The position numbers and the translations under genes are program-made. Of a stretch of 64,000 nt of DNA, positions 22,846-35,800 are shown one piece after another. The DNA is from Cherax quadricarinatus (lineage: Eukaryota; Arthropoda; Malacostraca; Decapoda; Parastacidae): positions 7,691,581-7,755,580 of the forward strand of contig NC_091369.1 of NCBI RefSeq assembly GCF_038502225.1, given 5' to 3'. Within the stretch, counting starts at the first letter, position 1, and every line of letters begins with the position of its first letter. The notes under the pieces were generated by a model. That model saw only the letters and a list, made by a program, of their open reading frames with translations. It had not been told where the DNA came from and ran no database searches.

Positions 22846-22960
22846 GACCCCAATGGAAATAAGTCAAGGACCCCAATGGAAATAAGTCAAGGACCCCAAT
22901 GGAAATAAGTCAAGGACCCCAATGGAAATAAGTCAAGGACCTCAATGGAAATAAGTCACT
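22846..22960 (+). repeat. 23-bp tandem repeat, 5 copies
   Basis: Unit GACCCCAATGGAAATAAGTC plus AAG. It is the internal repeat of a retroelement tail whose end (CCTGTACCTAAATAAACTT) appears at 23220 after the SINE insertion. Confidence 0.9.
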
Positions 22961-22986
22961 TTGTCTGACTTTTTTTTTTACACGTG

Positions 22987-23201
22987 TCACTATATATGAT
23001 CCATACCACGGGCGGGATTTGAACCCGCGGTCAGAGAGTCTCAAAACTCCAGACCGTCACGTTAGCCACTGGCTAGCTGGTCCAGTGGCTAACGCGACGG
23101 TCTGGAGTTTTGAGACTCTCTGACCGCGGGTTCAAATCCCGCCCGTGGTATGGTTTGTTTGCAATCGTGTCATTACGATTTCGTGAGTCACTATATATGA
23201 T
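22987..23201 (+). mobile_element. Double SINE insertion: inverted tRNA-like heads with a 14-bp target duplication
   Basis: Arms 23001-23070 and 23084-23153 are inverted copies, 69 of 70 bases identical. Each holds A-box-like AGTGGCTAACGCGACGG and B-box GGGTTCAAATCCC. Only the plus copy has a body and tail (TTTGCAATCGTGTCATTACG to TTTCGTGAG). TCACTATATATGAT flanks both sides (22987-23000 and 23188-23201), so the pair seems to have entered together. Confidence 0.85.
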
Positions 23202-23235
23202 AATTGTACTTATGTGCACCTGTACCTAAATAAAC

Positions 23236-23635
23236 TTGGGCTAAAGTACAGTACATAGAAAGAAAACAAACAAGGCAGCCTAGCCCGTGCCTCAACTCAC
23301 TTACCACAACAATATTTTTTGATTATACTGGATTATCTATTTTAATTAACTCTTATCAGTCCTCGTGTTTATACACACGAGGCAGGAAATTAAAATTTAT
23401 TTAGTATTTAACAGGCCACTATACTCTTTCCCGTTTTTTTAAGCCCAGAATTTTCGCGTTAATGTCGAATTCCCAGCCAATCAGCGTGGCCAACTTTGAT
23501 GCCGGTCAAGGGCTCTTGATCCCAGGAATATGATTCACTCCTAGGATTGAACTTGATTTCCTCCTGTTCCCTAGGCGCTGTGTTACTACGGGTTTAGCGC
23601 TTTCCCATGAACATAATAATAATAATAATAATCCA
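23236..23635. other. Spacer
   Basis: Mostly unique. At 23585-23605 an inverted GGGTTTAGCGC motif lies beside an (AAT)n run (23610-23630). Confidence 0.5.
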
Positions 23636-23711
23636 CCACTAGGCCTGGTCTCAGACCGAGCCGCGGGGGCGATAACCCCCGAAACCCTCTCCAGGTATAC
23701 TCCAGGTATAC
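23636..23711 (+). mobile_element. 3' end of family D LINE (short fragment)
   Basis: CTAGGCCTGGTCTCAGACCG, GCCGCGGGGGCGATAACCCC and CTCTCCAGGTATACTCCAGG. Third isolated 3' end of this family. Confidence 0.65.
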
Positions 23712-23743
23712 TAATACCACCACCACCACCACTACTACTACTA

Positions 23744-23840
<97 letters not shown>

Positions 23841-23919
23841 GCTACTACTGCTACTACTACTACTACTACTAATAATAATAATTATAGTAATAATAATTAT
23901 AATAATAATTAATAATAAT

Positions 23920-23977
<58 letters not shown>
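23712..23977. repeat. (ACC)n-(ACT)n-(AAT)n compound microsatellite
   Basis: Three trinucleotide blocks grading into each other by single changes. Confidence 0.95.
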
Positions 23978-23978
<1 letters not shown>

Positions 23979-24241
23979 GGCCTATATTCAAATGCACTTA
24001 GGGTGTTCGATGTAGACATGATAAACTATAGGCCTACAGACTGAAGAGAACAAGTTAGATGTAGTAGGCTGTATGTCTACCTATCTGTACTATAGAGAGC
24101 TTTGGGCTCACAGCCAGTGAGCCCGGCTTGAATCCTGGGGAGGGAGGAGGAGGCGTTGGGCATGGCTCCTTAACCTTCTTCACCTAACAGTAGATAGGTG
24201 CTAGTCGTCCAGTGTGGGTGGTACTTCACCTTAAATAGTCT
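23978..24241. other. Spacer with a SINE-like scrap
   Basis: GGGCTCACAGCCAGTGAGCC and GGCTTGAATCCTGGGGAGGG resemble a decayed tRNA-like head (about 24105-24145). Nothing else is recognised. Confidence 0.4.
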
Positions 24242-26357
24242 ATGTATGGGCTGAGGCAGGATAAAACACACACGCAGGAGGTTCAGTGGGACAGAGAAAT
24301 GGTAGGAAAATCAGTAAACGAGATGATGGAATATGTGGCAACAAAGTGCAAGGAGGCAGAGGAAAGGTTTGTTCCCAAGGGAAACAGAAATAATAGGAAG
24401 ACCAAAACGAGTCCTTGGTTTACCCGAAGGTGTAGGGAGGCAAAAACTAAGTGCAACAGAGAATGGAAAAGGTACTGGAGGCATAGGACCCAGGAAAACA
24501 AGGAGATTAGTAGAAGAGCCAGAAACGAGTATGCACAGATAAGGAGGGAGGCCCAGCGACAGTATGAAAACGACATAGCATCGAAAGTCAAATCTGACCC
24601 GAAACTGCTGTATAGCCACATTAGGAGGAAGATAACAGTCAAGGACCAGGTGATAAGACTGAAGAAAGAAGGTGGAGAACTCACAAGAAACGATCAAGAG
24701 GTATGTGAGGAGCTCAACACGAGATTTAAGGAAGTATTTACAGTAGAGACAGGAAGGACTCTGGGGGGACAGACCAGATGGGGACACCAGCAAGGGATAC
24801 ACCAACAAGTGTTGGACGACATACATACAGATGAGGAGGAGGTGAAGAAACTGCTAAGGGACATCGATACCTCAAAGGCAATGGGACCGGACAACATCTC
24901 CCCGTGGGTCCTTAGAGAGGGAGCAGATATGTTGTGCGTGCCACTTACCACAATCTTCAACACGTCCCTGGAAACTGGGCAACTACCTGAGGTATGGAAG
25001 ACGGCAAATGTAGTTTCCATTTTTAAAAAAGGAGACAGAAAAGAGGCACTAAACTATAGACCTGTGTCATTGACGTGTATAGTATGCAAAGTTATGGAGA
25101 AGATTATCAGGAGGAGAGTGGTGGAGCACCTGGAACGGAACAAGAGTATAAATGCCAACCAGCACGGATTCATGGAAGGCAAATCCTGTGTCACAAACCT
25201 TCTGGAGTTTTATGATAAAATAACAGAAGTAAGACACGAGAGAGAGGGGTGGGTTGATTGCATTTCTTGGACTGCAAGAAGGCCTTTGACACAGTTCCTC
25301 ACAAGAGATTAGTGCAGAAGCTAGAGCATCAGGCGCATATAACAGGAAGGGCACTGCAATGGATCAGAGAATACCTGACAGGGAGGCAACAACGAGTCAT
25401 GGTACGTAATGATGTATCACAGTGGGCACCTGTGACGAGCGGGGTCCCACAGGGGTCGGTCCTAGGACCAGTGCTATTTTTGGTATATGTGAACGACATG
25501 ATGGAAGGGTTAGACTCAGAAGTGTCCCTGTTTGCAGATGATGTGAAATTAATGAGGAGAATTAAATCAGATGAGGACCAGGCAGGACTTCAAAGAGACC
25601 TGGACAGACTGGACACCTGGTCCAGCAAATGGCTTCTCGAATTTAATCCTGCCAAATGAAAAGTCATGAAGATAGGGGAAGGGCACAGAAGACCACAGAG
25701 TATAGGCTAGGTGGCCAAAGACTGCAAACCTCACTCAAGGAGAAAGATCTTGGGGTGAGTATAACACCGAGCATGTCTCCGGAAGCACACATCAATCAGA
25801 TAACTGCTGCAGCATATGGGCGCCTGGCAAACCTGAGAACAGCATTCCGATACCTTAGTAAGGAATCGTTCAAGACACTGTACACCGTGTATGTCAGGCC
25901 CATACTGGAGTATGCAGCACCTGTTTGGAACCCGCACTTGATAAAGCACGTCAAGAAACTAGAGAAAGTACAAAGGTTTGCGACAAGGTTAGTTCCAGAG
26001 CTAAGGGGAATGTCCTATGAAGAAAGATTAAGGGAAATCGGCCTGACGACACTGGAGGACAGGAGGGTCAGGGGAGACATGATAACGACATATAAAATAC
26101 TGCGTGGAATAGACAAGGTGGACAAAGACAGGATGTTCCAGGGAGGGGACACAGAAACAAGAGGCCACAGTTGGAAGCTGAAGACACAAATGAGTCAGAG
26201 AGATATTAGGAAATATTTCTTCAGTCATAGAGTTGTCAGGCAGTGGAATAGCCTAGAAAATGACGTAGTGGAGGCAGGAACCATACACAGTTTTAAGACG
26301 AGGTTTGATAAAGCTCATGGAGCGGGGAGAGAGAGAGGGCCTAGTAGCAACCGGTGA
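24242..26357 (+). pseudogene. Reverse transcriptase of family C LINE, one frameshift and one stop
   Basis: The linker contains an Arg/Lys-rich ARNEYAQIRREAQRQYENDI stretch. RT motifs: MGPDNISPWVLREGAD, EALNYRPVSLTCIVCKVMEK, DCKKAFDTVPHKRL, TSGVPQGSVLGPVLFLVYVN and SLFADDVKL. The frame changes near 25258-25312. A TGA at 25657-25659 stops it after LLEFNPAK, and the frame reopens at once. The C-terminal region carries AYGRLANLRTAFRYLSKESF and RPILEYAAPVWNPHL, typical of this LINE group. No endonuclease remains. Confidence 0.88.
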
Positions 26358-26442
26358 AGAGGCGGGGCCAGGAGCTAAGACTCGACCCCTGCAACGACAA
26401 ATAGGTGAGTACAAATAGGTGAGTACACACACACACACACAC
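24242..26442 (+). mobile_element. Family C LINE, copy 1 (Jockey/CR1-group), 5'-truncated
   Basis: Starts in the linker before RT, runs to the end of the reading frame (26357) and ends with a 3' UTR of CGACCCCTGCAACGACAAAT, AGGTGAGTAC and then (AC)n. Three further copies of the same 3' end follow head to tail. A separate internal fragment lies inverted at 42.5 kb. Confidence 0.88.
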
Positions 26443-27562
<1,120 letters not shown>

Positions 27563-28271
27563 GCAGACAGAGCATAGGCTAGGTGGACAAAGACTACAGA
27601 CCTCACTCAGGGAGAAAGACCTTGGGGTGACCATAACACCGAGCACATCACCGGAGGCACACATCAACCAAACAACCGCTGCACGATACGGGCGCCTGGC
27701 AAACCTGAGAATAGCGTTCCGATACCTTAATAAGGAATCGTTCAAGACACTGTACACTGTGTATGTTAGGCCCATACTGGAGTATGCAGCACCAGTCTGG
27801 AACCCACACCTGGTCAAGCACGTCAAGAAGTTAGAGAAGGTTTGCAACAAGGCTAGTCCCAGAGCTCAGGGGAATGTCGTACGAGGAAAGGTTGAGGGAA
27901 ATCGGACTGACGACACTGGAGGACAGAAGGGTCAGGGGTGACATGATAACGACATACAAGATACTGCGGGGAATAGACAAGGTGGGCAGAGATAGGATGT
28001 TCCAGAGAGGGGACACAGGAACAAGGGGTCACAACTGGAAGCTGAAGACTCAGACGAGTCACAGGGACGTTAGGAAGTGTTTCTTCAGTCATAGAGTCGT
28101 CAGGAAGTGGAATAGCCTAGCAAGTGAAGTAGTGGAGGCAGGACCCATACATAGTTTTAAGAAGAGGTATGACAAAGCTCAGGAAGCAGAGAGAGAGAGA
28201 GGACCTAGTAGCAATCAGTGAAGAGGCGGGGCCAGGAGCTGAGTCTCGACCCCTGCAACCACAATTAGGTG

Positions 28272-28274
<3 letters not shown>
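27563..28274 (+). mobile_element. Family C LINE, copy 3
   Basis: Starts at CGCAGACAGAGCATAGGCTA, some 30 bp inside the start of copy 2. The frame shifts near 27841, where sequence coding for VQRFA is shortened. It ends CACAATTAGGTGAGTACACA. Confidence 0.9.

Positions 28275-28314
<40 letters not shown>
28275..28314. repeat. (AC)n between LINE copies 3 and 4
   Basis: About 20 AC units. Confidence 0.95.
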
Positions 28315-28319
<5 letters not shown>

Positions 28320-28523
28320 CCTCTTCTTCAGTCATAGGGTTGTCAGGAAGTGGAACAGTTTGGAGAGTGATGCAGTGGAGGCAGGATCCATACATAGCTT
28401 TAGGAAGAGGTACGATAAAGCTCATGGAGCAGGGAGAGAGCGGATCTAGTAGTGACTAGTGAAGAGGCGGGGCCAGGAACTGTGAATCGACCCCTGGAAC
28501 CGCAACTAGGTGAGTACACACAC
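28315..28523 (+). mobile_element. Family C LINE, copy 4
   Basis: Only the last part: CTTCTTCAGTCATAGGGTTG onward to CGCAACTAGGTGAGTACACA. Ends with a short ACACACAC. Confidence 0.88.
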
Positions 28524-28830
28524 ACTGTGGGTGGAGGGTCAGTGAACGGATCGACTCACGACTGACTCACGACTGACTCACAGACTGACTCACGGACAAA
28601 ATACGGACGGATCAATGAACACATGGATTTAAGAGTATATGTGGAATTACAGAGGAAATAAGTAGAGGAGAGAAGGATGTAACTGACTCAAAGGAGGACA
28701 TAATTCTTTGTGGTCAGAACCATTCTATTTTTAGTGGAAAGAGACACTTATGTACAGTTTAGGACATTTATTAGAGGAACCTTTCGCCACTCGTGGTGAA
28801 ACGTTTTGTCCACGTCTTATCCCTCTACAG
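28524..28830. other. Spacer
   Basis: Short CGACTGACTCA repeats (28553-28600) and half of the foldback element seen at 4.8 kb (GAGACACTTATGTACAGTTT at 28740, then CGTGGTGAAACGTTTTGTCC). Confidence 0.55.
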
Positions 28831-30910
28831 GCGAAGGTGAAGACTCACACAGCTGCTGGGAGGGACCAGTATACCTGAGATACGAAAGGAGGCACTGATC
28901 AGAGAAATCAGATATCGAACATCAGCTTAAGGAATCTTACAGGAGACAAGAAACACAGGAAGAACTTCAAGCCATAAATGAAATTGATAAAAGACCAAAA
29001 TATTTCTTTTCTTGTGCTAAATCTAGGGTAAAAAAAACATCCAGTATTGGACTCCTGCTTAAACGGGATGGGACTTACACAGATGACAGTAAAGAAATGA
29101 GTGAGATACTGAAGTCCCAGTATGACTCGGTGTTTATTGAGCCGTTAATCAGACTAAGGGTCGACAAGCTAAATGAGTTTTTTTTGTCCGAGACTTAAAA
29201 TTTGGTTAATTCAAGAATTTCGGATATAATCCTAACACTATAAGACTTCGAAAAAGCAACAAATGACATGTCCATACACTCTGCCCCAGGCCCAGACTCG
29301 TGGAACTCCGTGTTCATCAAGAACTGCAAGAAACCTCTTTCACGTACCTTAAGTATTCTATGGAGAGAAAGCGTGGATACATGGGTCATCCCAGAGTCAA
29401 TAAAAACAATAGATATAGTCCCACTCCACAAGGTTGGCAGTAAAGAAATTGCAAAGAACTACATACCGATAGCACTAACGTTCCACATCATAAAAATCTT
29501 TGAAAGGGTTCTAAGAAGCAAGATCACCACCCACCTAGATATCCATCAGTTACACAACCCAGGGCAACATTGGTTTAGAGCAGATCGTTCCTGGCTGTCC
29601 CAACTACTGGATCACTATGACATGGTCTTGGATGCTCTGGAGGACAAACAAAATGCAGATGTAGTATACACAGACTTTGCGAAAGTGTGACCATGGTGTA
29701 ATAGCGCACCAAACGACTGATAAAGGAATAACAGGAAACGTGGATAGATGAATTTATAACTTCCTAACAAATAGAACACATAGAGTAATAGTAAACAGAT
29801 TAAAGTCAGAGGCGGCTAGAGTGAATAGCTCTGTTTCACAAGGTACAGTACTCACTTCCATCCTGTTCCTCATATCTGACATAGACAGAGATGTAAGCCA
29901 CAGCACCGTGTCCTTTGTTGATGATACCAGAATTTGCATAACAGTGTCATCCATTGAGGACACTGCAAATCTCGAGGCAGACATTAAAAATGTCTTGAAA
30001 TGGGGTTGAGAAAGCAATATGAAGTTCGATGAAGACAAATTTCAATTACTCGAGGAAATAAAAACTGGATCGGAGTATAAAACAAATTCCAACTACACAA
30101 TAGAACGACAAACTAAGGTAAAGGACCTGGGAGTGATCATGTCAGAGTATCTCACTTTCAAAGACCACAACAATGTTTCTATCACATCTACTAGGAAAAC
30201 GATAGATGGATAATGAAAACCTTCAAAACCAGGGATGCCAAGCCAGTGACGATTCTCTTCAAATCGTTTGTTTTCTCTAGGCTGGAATATTGCTGCATAC
30301 TAAAGGCCGCTTTCAAGGCAGGCGAAACTCCAGACCTGGAGAATATACAGAGAACTTTCACTGCAAGTACTACAAAGCACCTAAATTACTGCGAGTGGTT
30401 GAAGTCCTTTGACCTGTAATCCTTGGAACGCAGGCGAGAAAGGTACATAATAATATACACTTGGAAAATCCTAGAGGGACTAGTCCCAAATCTCCACACG
30501 ACAATCACTCGTTACGAAAGCAAGACTCGTCAGGGGATGCAACATCACCCCCAGTGAAAAGCAGAGGCACCACGAGTACGCTAAGAGACAACACAGTAAG
30601 TGTCAGGGGCCCAAGACTGTTCAACAGCCTCCCGGCATATATAAGGGGATATTACCAATAGACCCCTGGCTGTCTTCAAGACCCCTGGCTCTCTTCAAGA
30701 CCCCTGGCTGTCTTCAAGACCCCTGGCTGTCTTCAAGAAGGCGCTGGACAGGCACTTGAAAGCAGTACCTGACCAGACCGATTGTGGTTCGTACATGGGT
30801 TTATTTGCGGCCAGCAGTAACAACCTGGTCGATCAAGCACTGATCCACCACGAGGTTTGGTTATGGACCGGGCGGCGGGGGCGTTGACCCCCCGATACAC
30901 CCTTCAGGTA
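28831..30910 (+). mobile_element. Family D LINE, decayed copy
   Basis: Fragments of a linker, RT and C-terminal region can be followed in changing frames from about 28900 to 30840, ending with the family 3' end (GGCGGGGGCGTTGACCCCC). Many stops and shifts. The (GA)n tract follows. Confidence 0.8.
28905..30840 (+). pseudogene. Reverse transcriptase of family D LINE, heavily broken
   Basis: Pieces: KYFFSCAKSRVKKTSSIGLL (near 29000), SAPGPDSWNSVFIKNCKKPL, IAKNYIPIALTFHIIKIFER (29268-29690), SVSQGTVLTSILFLISDIDR and FVDDTRICI (29821-30009, where the usual FADD reads FVDD), then RGPRLFNSLPAYIRGYYQ (to 30661) and an out-of-frame ALDRHLKAVPDQ. A 22-bp stretch with GACCCCTGGCTGTCTTCAA is repeated four times at 30659-30738, inside what was coding sequence. 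Confidence 0.8.
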
Positions 30911-30957
30911 TACTCCTTCAAGTATACCATTTTCAATTTTGTTTTGCATGAGAAAGA

Positions 30958-30968
30958 GAGAGAGCAAG

Positions 30969-31062
<94 letters not shown>
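30958..31062. repeat. (GA)n microsatellite
   Basis: About 100 bp, pure apart from one CGGA near the start. Confidence 0.95.
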
Positions 31063-31067
<5 letters not shown>

Positions 31068-31417
31068 TAATCAAGATAGGGAAGACATCAGAGGGCAGCT
31101 GCCACATCACAACAACTATATATAACCTCTCACACAGCTCTCCCGCCACCACACCTGTACTGAACACCTCAACTATGTTATTCACGTCTTTTGAACACCT
31201 GGGTCGTGTTCTGTACGATTTTTGAATTATTGGTTCGTGTTCTGAACGAGTCTTTAATAATTGGTTCGTGTTCTTTACTTGTCTTGAACACCAGGTTCAT
31301 GTTCTATACCTGTCATGAACACCAGGTTCATGTTCAATACGTGTCATAAACAAACTCTGCTCAGATTAAATTGTATTAAACCCTAATTTACCTAAAACAA
31401 CTTCTATATTCGGACAC

Positions 31418-31419
<2 letters not shown>
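31063..31419. other. Spacer with short direct repeats
   Basis: A phrase TTGGTTCGTGTTCT and its variants ACCAGGTTCATGTTC recur five times between 31197 and 31335, a decayed repeat of about 38-40 bp. No gene is seen. Confidence 0.6.

Positions 31420-31512
<93 letters not shown>
31420..31512. repeat. (GA)n microsatellite
   Basis: About 46 units. It is only 110 bp from the next minisatellite. Confidence 0.95.
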
Positions 31513-31514
<2 letters not shown>

Positions 31515-31629
31515 GGCTGTGTCCCAGCTTTATCAATATATTCGCCAGGAAGAGTTTGTGAACTGCTTCATGGTCCACTGATAATGATCTGTATTGAGGG
31601 TCCCCTGTGTGGGGTCCCCGTGAGGGTTG

Positions 31630-32803
31630 ACGGGTCCCTGTGAGAAGTAACGGGTCCCTGTGAGAGGTGATGGATCCCTGTGAGAGGTGACGTGTCCCTG
31701 TGAGAAGTGACGGGTCCCTGTGAGAGGTGACGGGTCCCTGTGAGAAGTGACGGGTCCCTGTGAGAGGTGATGGATCCCTGTGAGAGGTGACGGATCCCTG
31801 TGAGAGGTGACGGGTCCCTGTGAGAGGTGACGGGTCCCTGTGAGAGGTGACGGGTCCCTGTGAGAGGTGACGGGTCCCTGTGAGAGGTGACGGGTCCCTG
31901 TGAGAAGTGACGGGTCCCTGTGAGAGGTGACGGGTCCCTGTGAGAGGTGATGCGTCGCTGTGAGAGGTGACAGGTCCCTGTGAGAGGTGACGGGTCCCTG
32001 TGAGAGGTGACGGGTCCCTGTGAGAAGTGACGGGTCCCTGTGAGAGGCGACGGGTCCCTGTGAGAAGTGACGGGTCCCTGTGAGAGGTGATGGGTCCCTG
32101 TGAGAGGCGACGGGTCCCTGTGAGAGGTGACGTGTCCCTGTGAGAAGTGACGGGTCCCTGTGAGAGGTGATGGGCCCTTGTGAGAGGTGACGGGTCCCTG
32201 TGAGAGATGACGGATCCCTGTGAGAAGTGACGGGTCCCTGTGAGAGGTGATGGGTCCCTGTGAGAGGTGACGGGTCCCTGTGAGAGGTGACGGGTCCCTG
32301 TGAGAGGTGACGGGTCCCTGTGAGAAGTGACGCGTCCCTGTGAGAGGTGATGGGTCCCTGTGAGAGGTGACGGATCCCTGTGAGAGGTGACGGGTCCCTG
32401 TGAGAAGTGACGGGTCCCTGTTGGAAGTGACGGGTCCCTGTGAGAGGTGACGGGTCCCTGTGAGAGGTGACGGGTCCCTGTGAGAGGTGACGGGTCCCTG
32501 TGAGAGGTGACGGGTCCCTGTGAGAGGTGACGGGTTCCTGTGAGAGGTGACGGGTCCCTGTGAGAGGTGACGGGTCCCTGTGAGAGGTGACGGGTCCCTG
32601 TGAGAGGTGACGGGTTCCTGTGAGAGGTGACGGGTCCCTGTGAGAGGTGACGGGTCCCTGTGAGAGGTGACGGGTCCTTGTGAGAGGTGACGGGTTCCTG
32701 TGAGAGGTGACGGGTCCCTGCGAGAGGTGACAGGTCCCTGTGAGAGGTGACGGGTTCCTGTGAGAGGTGACGGGTCCCTGTGAGAGGTGACGGGTCCCTG
32801 TGA
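31630..32803. repeat. 20-bp minisatellite, about 58 copies
   Basis: Unit GTGACGGGTCCCTGTGAGAG. Common variants are GAGAAGTGA, GGATCCC and GGTTCC. The unit holds the dyad GGGTCCC. The minus strand is open in two frames only because the unit lacks stops there. Confidence 0.97.
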
Positions 32804-32879
32804 AGGAACATAATAAACACGGGGCTCTAATTGATCCTGTAATTAGATTTTTGCCCAAATTAAAAATTCAATTTACTGG

Positions 32880-35800
32880 CACCAGCCTAACAACACCAGA
32901 CTAACAACACCAGCCTAACAACACCAGACTAACAACACCAGCCTAACAACACCAGACTAACAACACCAGACTAACAACACCAGACGAACAACACCAGCCT
33001 AACAACATCAAACTAACAACACCAGACTAACAACACCAGCCTAACAACACCAGACTAACAACACTAGACTAAGAAAACTAGACTAACAACACCAGACTAA
33101 CAACACCAGCCTAACAACACTAGACTAACAACACCTGCCTAAGAACACCAGCCTAAGAACACCAGCCTAACAACATCAGACTAACAACACCAGCCTAACA
33201 ACATCAGACTAACAACACCAGACTAACAACACCAGACTAACAACACCAGACTAACAACACCAGACTAACAACACCAGCTTAACAACACCAGACTAACAAC
33301 ACCAGACTAACAGCACCAGACTAACAACACCAGACTAACAACACCAGCCTAACAACACCAGACTAACAACACCAGAATAACAACACCAGACTAACAACAC
33401 CAGACTAACAGCACCAGACTAACAACACCAGCCTAACAACGCCAGACTAACAACACCAGGTTAACAACACCAGCCTAACAACACCAGACTAGCAACACCA
33501 GACTAACAACACCAGACTAACATCACCAGACTAACAACACCAGACTAAGAACACCAGACTAACAACACCAGACTAACAACACCAGCCTAACAACATCAGA
33601 CTAACAACACCAGACAAACAACACCAGACTTACAACACCAGCCTAACAACACCAGACTAACAACACCAGACTAACAACACCAGACTAACAACACCAACCT
33701 AACAACACCAGAATAACAACACCAGACTAACAACACCAGACTAACAACACCAGACTAACAACACCAGACTAACAACACCAGACTAACAACACCAGACTAA
33801 CAACGCCAGCCTAACAACAACAGACTAACAACACCAGACTAACAACACCAGACTAACAACACCAGACTAACAACACCAGCCTAACAACATCAAACTAACA
33901 ACTCCAGACTAACAACACCAGCCTAACAACACCAGACTAACAACACTAGACTAAGAAAACTAGACTAACAACACCAGACTAACAACACCAGCCTAACAAC
34001 ACTAGACTAACAACACCTGCCTAAGAACACCAGCCTAAGAACACCAGCCTAACAACATCAGACTAACAACACCACCCTAACAACATCAGACTAACAACAC
34101 CAGACTAACAACACCAGCCTAACAACACCAGACTAACAACACCAGACTAAGAACACTAGACTAACAACACCAGACTAACAACACCAGCCTAACAACACTA
34201 GACTAACAACACCAGCCTAAGAACACCAGCCTAAGAACACCAGCCTAACAACACCAGCCTAACAACACCAGACTAACAACACCAGCCTAACAACACCAGA
34301 CTAACAACACCAGCCTAACAACACCAGACTAACAACACCAGCTTAACAACACCAGCCTAACAACACCAGACTAACAACACCAGCCTAAGAACACCAGCCT
34401 AAGAACACCAGCCTAACAACATCAGCCTAACAACACCAGACTAACAACACCAGACTAACAACACCAGACTAACAACACCAGACTAGCAACACCAGATTAA
34501 CAACACCAGACTAACAACACCAGACTAACAACACCAGCCTAACAACACCAGACTAACAACACCAGACTAACAACACCAGCCTAACAACACCAGACTAACA
34601 ACACCAGACTAACAACACCAGACTAACAACACCAGACTAACAACACTAGACTAACAACACCAGCCTAACAACACCAGACTAACAACACCAGACTAACAAC
34701 ACCAGACTAACAACTCCAGAATAACAACACCAGACTAACAACACCAGACTAACAACACCAGACTAACAACACCAGACTAACAACACCAGACTAAAAACAC
34801 CAGCCTAACAACACCAGACTAACAACACCAGCCTAACAACACCAGACTAACAACACCAGACAAAGAACACCAGACTAACAACACCAGCCTAACAACACCA
34901 GACTAACAACACCAGACTAACAACACCAGACTAACAACACCAGCCTAACAACACCAGCCTAACAACACCAGCCTAACAACACTAGCCTAACAACACCAGA
35001 CTAACAACACCAGATTAACAACACCAGACTAACAACACGAGCCTAACAACACCAGCCTAATAACACCAGACTAACAACACCAGCCTAACAACACGAGCCT
35101 AACAACACCAGACTAACAACACCAGACTAACAACACCAGACTAACAACACCAGACTAACAACACCAGACTAACAACACCAGCCTAACAACACCAGACTAA
35201 CAACACCAGCCTAACAACACCAGACTAACAACACCAGACAAAGAACACCAGACTAACAACACCAGCCTAACAACACCAGACTAACAACACCAGACTAACA
35301 ACACCAGACTAACAACACCAGCCTAACAACACCAGCCTAACAACACCAGCCTAACAACACTAGCCTAACAACACCAGACTAACAACACCATATTAACAAC
35401 ACCAGACTAACAACACGAGCCTAACAACACCAGCCTAATAACACCAGACTAACAACACCAGCCTAACAACACGAGCCTAACAACACCAGACTAACAACAC
35501 CAGACTAACAACACCAGACTAACAACACCAGCCTAACAACACCAGCCTAACAACACCAGACTAACAACACCAGACTAACAACACCAGACTAACAACACCA
35601 GACTAACAACACCAGACTAACAACACCAGTCTAACAACACCAGCCTAACAACACCAGACTAACAACACCAGCCTAACAACACCAGACTAACAACACCAGA
35701 TTAACAACACCAGACTAACAACACCAGACTAACAACACCAGACTAACAACACCAGCCTAACAACACCAGACTAACAACACCAGCCTAACAACACCAGACT

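Noticed and set aside
31366..32858. Two minus-strand frames of over 440 codons (SQGPVTSHRDP repeats)
   Set aside because: Pure translation of the 20-bp minisatellite, with no supporting flanking coding sequence.
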